Part shown: positions 63,793 through 64,000 of the stretch, one piece after another | How positions within the stretch are numbered: the first letter of the stretch is position 1 | Layout of the letters: every line of letters starts with the position of its first letter | Source of the DNA: Leptothoe sp034932105 | Lineage (GTDB): Bacteria; Cyanobacteriota; Cyanobacteriia; Phormidesmidales; Phormidesmidaceae | Length of the DNA stretch: 64,000 bases | Assembly: GCF_034932105.1 (NCBI RefSeq) | Contig: NZ_JAYGIG010000011.1 | Coordinates: 15,079-79,078, forward strand | Reading direction: 5' to 3' | The notes under the pieces: model-generated | What the model was told of the DNA's origin: nothing | What the model saw: the letters and a program-made list of their open reading frames with translations, nothing else | The model's database searches: none | Position numbers and translations under genes: made by a program

Positions 63793-64000
63793 GTGTACGC
63801 CCAGCATGGGCGTGAACTAATGGGGTGAAAGTCCCCTGTGGGAGAACCAGCCATCCAAATGCTCGTACTAATTGGAGCCGAGAGATGGACAACCACTAGC
63901 CTAAGGCAAGGGCGTCTTCGCGAGAAGGGGTCCGGAGGAAGCCAGCGGCAAAAGTGCGAGCCGACGGACAGAAACGTCATAGAAGGCCGAGTTCCTGGGG
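63793..64000 (+). mobile_element. group II intron, 5' part (runs off the window)
   Basis: Begins GTGTACG (GUGYG-type 5' end), then CGCCCA-GCA-TGGGCG and GGGG-TGAAAG-TCCCC hairpins of domain I, and continues with GGAAGCCAGCGGCAAAAGTG and GGACAGAAACGTCATAGAAG, segments typical of bacterial group II ribozyme domain I. The reverse transcriptase and the catalytic domain V would be beyond base 64000. It is oriented opposite to the hydrolase gene. Confidence 0.85.

Noticed and set aside
63084..63815. 243-codon plus-strand frame over the hydrolase gene
   Set aside because: High GC opens frames on all strands here; the minus-strand hydrolase has a full set of catalytic motifs. This frame also runs into the intron and the attC-like site.
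1..64000. tRNA, rRNA genes or CRISPR arrays
   Set aside because: The intergenic regions were scanned by eye for T-loop consensus sequences and regularly spaced repeats; none were found. A tRNA or covariance search would be needed to exclude weak cases.

Overview
The window is cyanobacterial chromosome. It carries cytochrome b6f genes (petC-petA), a divergent cytochrome c6/plastocyanin pair (petJ/petE), plastid-type ycf23 and ycf37, several cyanobacterial DUF families (DUF3067, DUF4278, DUF1517), type IV pilus motor genes and many HIP1 octamers (GCGATCGC). The genus cannot be fixed from the sequence alone. No rRNA, tRNA or CRISPR array was seen.

Layout. 1-6.3 kb: recN tail, a GGDEF/EAL protein, ftsH, and a secreted alpha-amylase-like lipoprotein whose catalytic residues are all replaced. 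6.5-7.9 kb: petJ and petE back to back. 7.9-16 kb: a fused dipeptide-type ABC ATPase, zinc-ribbon and PatD-like proteins, the (p)ppGpp synthetase/hydrolase, a VOC protein, mnmE and a DUF2062 protein. 16.4-20.2 kb: a small unknown, ssb, mreBCD. 20.3-24.1 kb: HAD phosphatase, dtd translationally coupled to a His-rich COG0523 metallochaperone, TerB-like and DUF4278 proteins. 24.6-32.9 kb: a two-domain PTPS/QueD protein, ycf37, a periplasmic binding protein, rplT, rpmI, adk, ycf23, NUDIX, ankyrin protein, prs, DUF3067. 33.3-36.5 kb: petC, petA, cysS. 36.6-42.4 kb: a minus-strand chaperone operon grpE-dnaK-dnaJ-tusA-rsgA. 42.9-47.5 kb: pilB-pilT-pilC. 47.7-55.7 kb: ABC exporter, YdcF-like protein, DUF1517 protein, thiE-thiS, and a secreted beta-helix protein. 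55.7-60.5 kb: a minus-strand cluster of two V4R proteins, two phycobilisome-like proteins, a small acidic protein and a Ser/Thr kinase. It resembles the Synechocystis slr0144-slr0152 photosystem II assembly operon. 60.6-62.1 kb: rhodanese and a GT61 glycosyltransferase.

The right end is accessory DNA. A GC-rich haloacetate-dehalogenase-like hydrolase (62787-63650) lies between an attC-like integron recombination site (63713-63792) and a matching attC half-box at 62733-62739. A group II intron begins exactly at the GTT of the attC outer box (63793) and runs off the window in the opposite orientation to the cassette gene, which is the arrangement known for group IIC-attC introns. On the other side the cassette abuts a methyltransferase gene without its N-terminal half. 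Together this looks like a truncated integron cassette remnant in a cyanobacterial chromosome. The other most notable points are the pseudo-amylase, a PTPS protein with one decayed active site, a 15-bp duplication inside a kinase activation loop, and several long perfect hairpins between genes.
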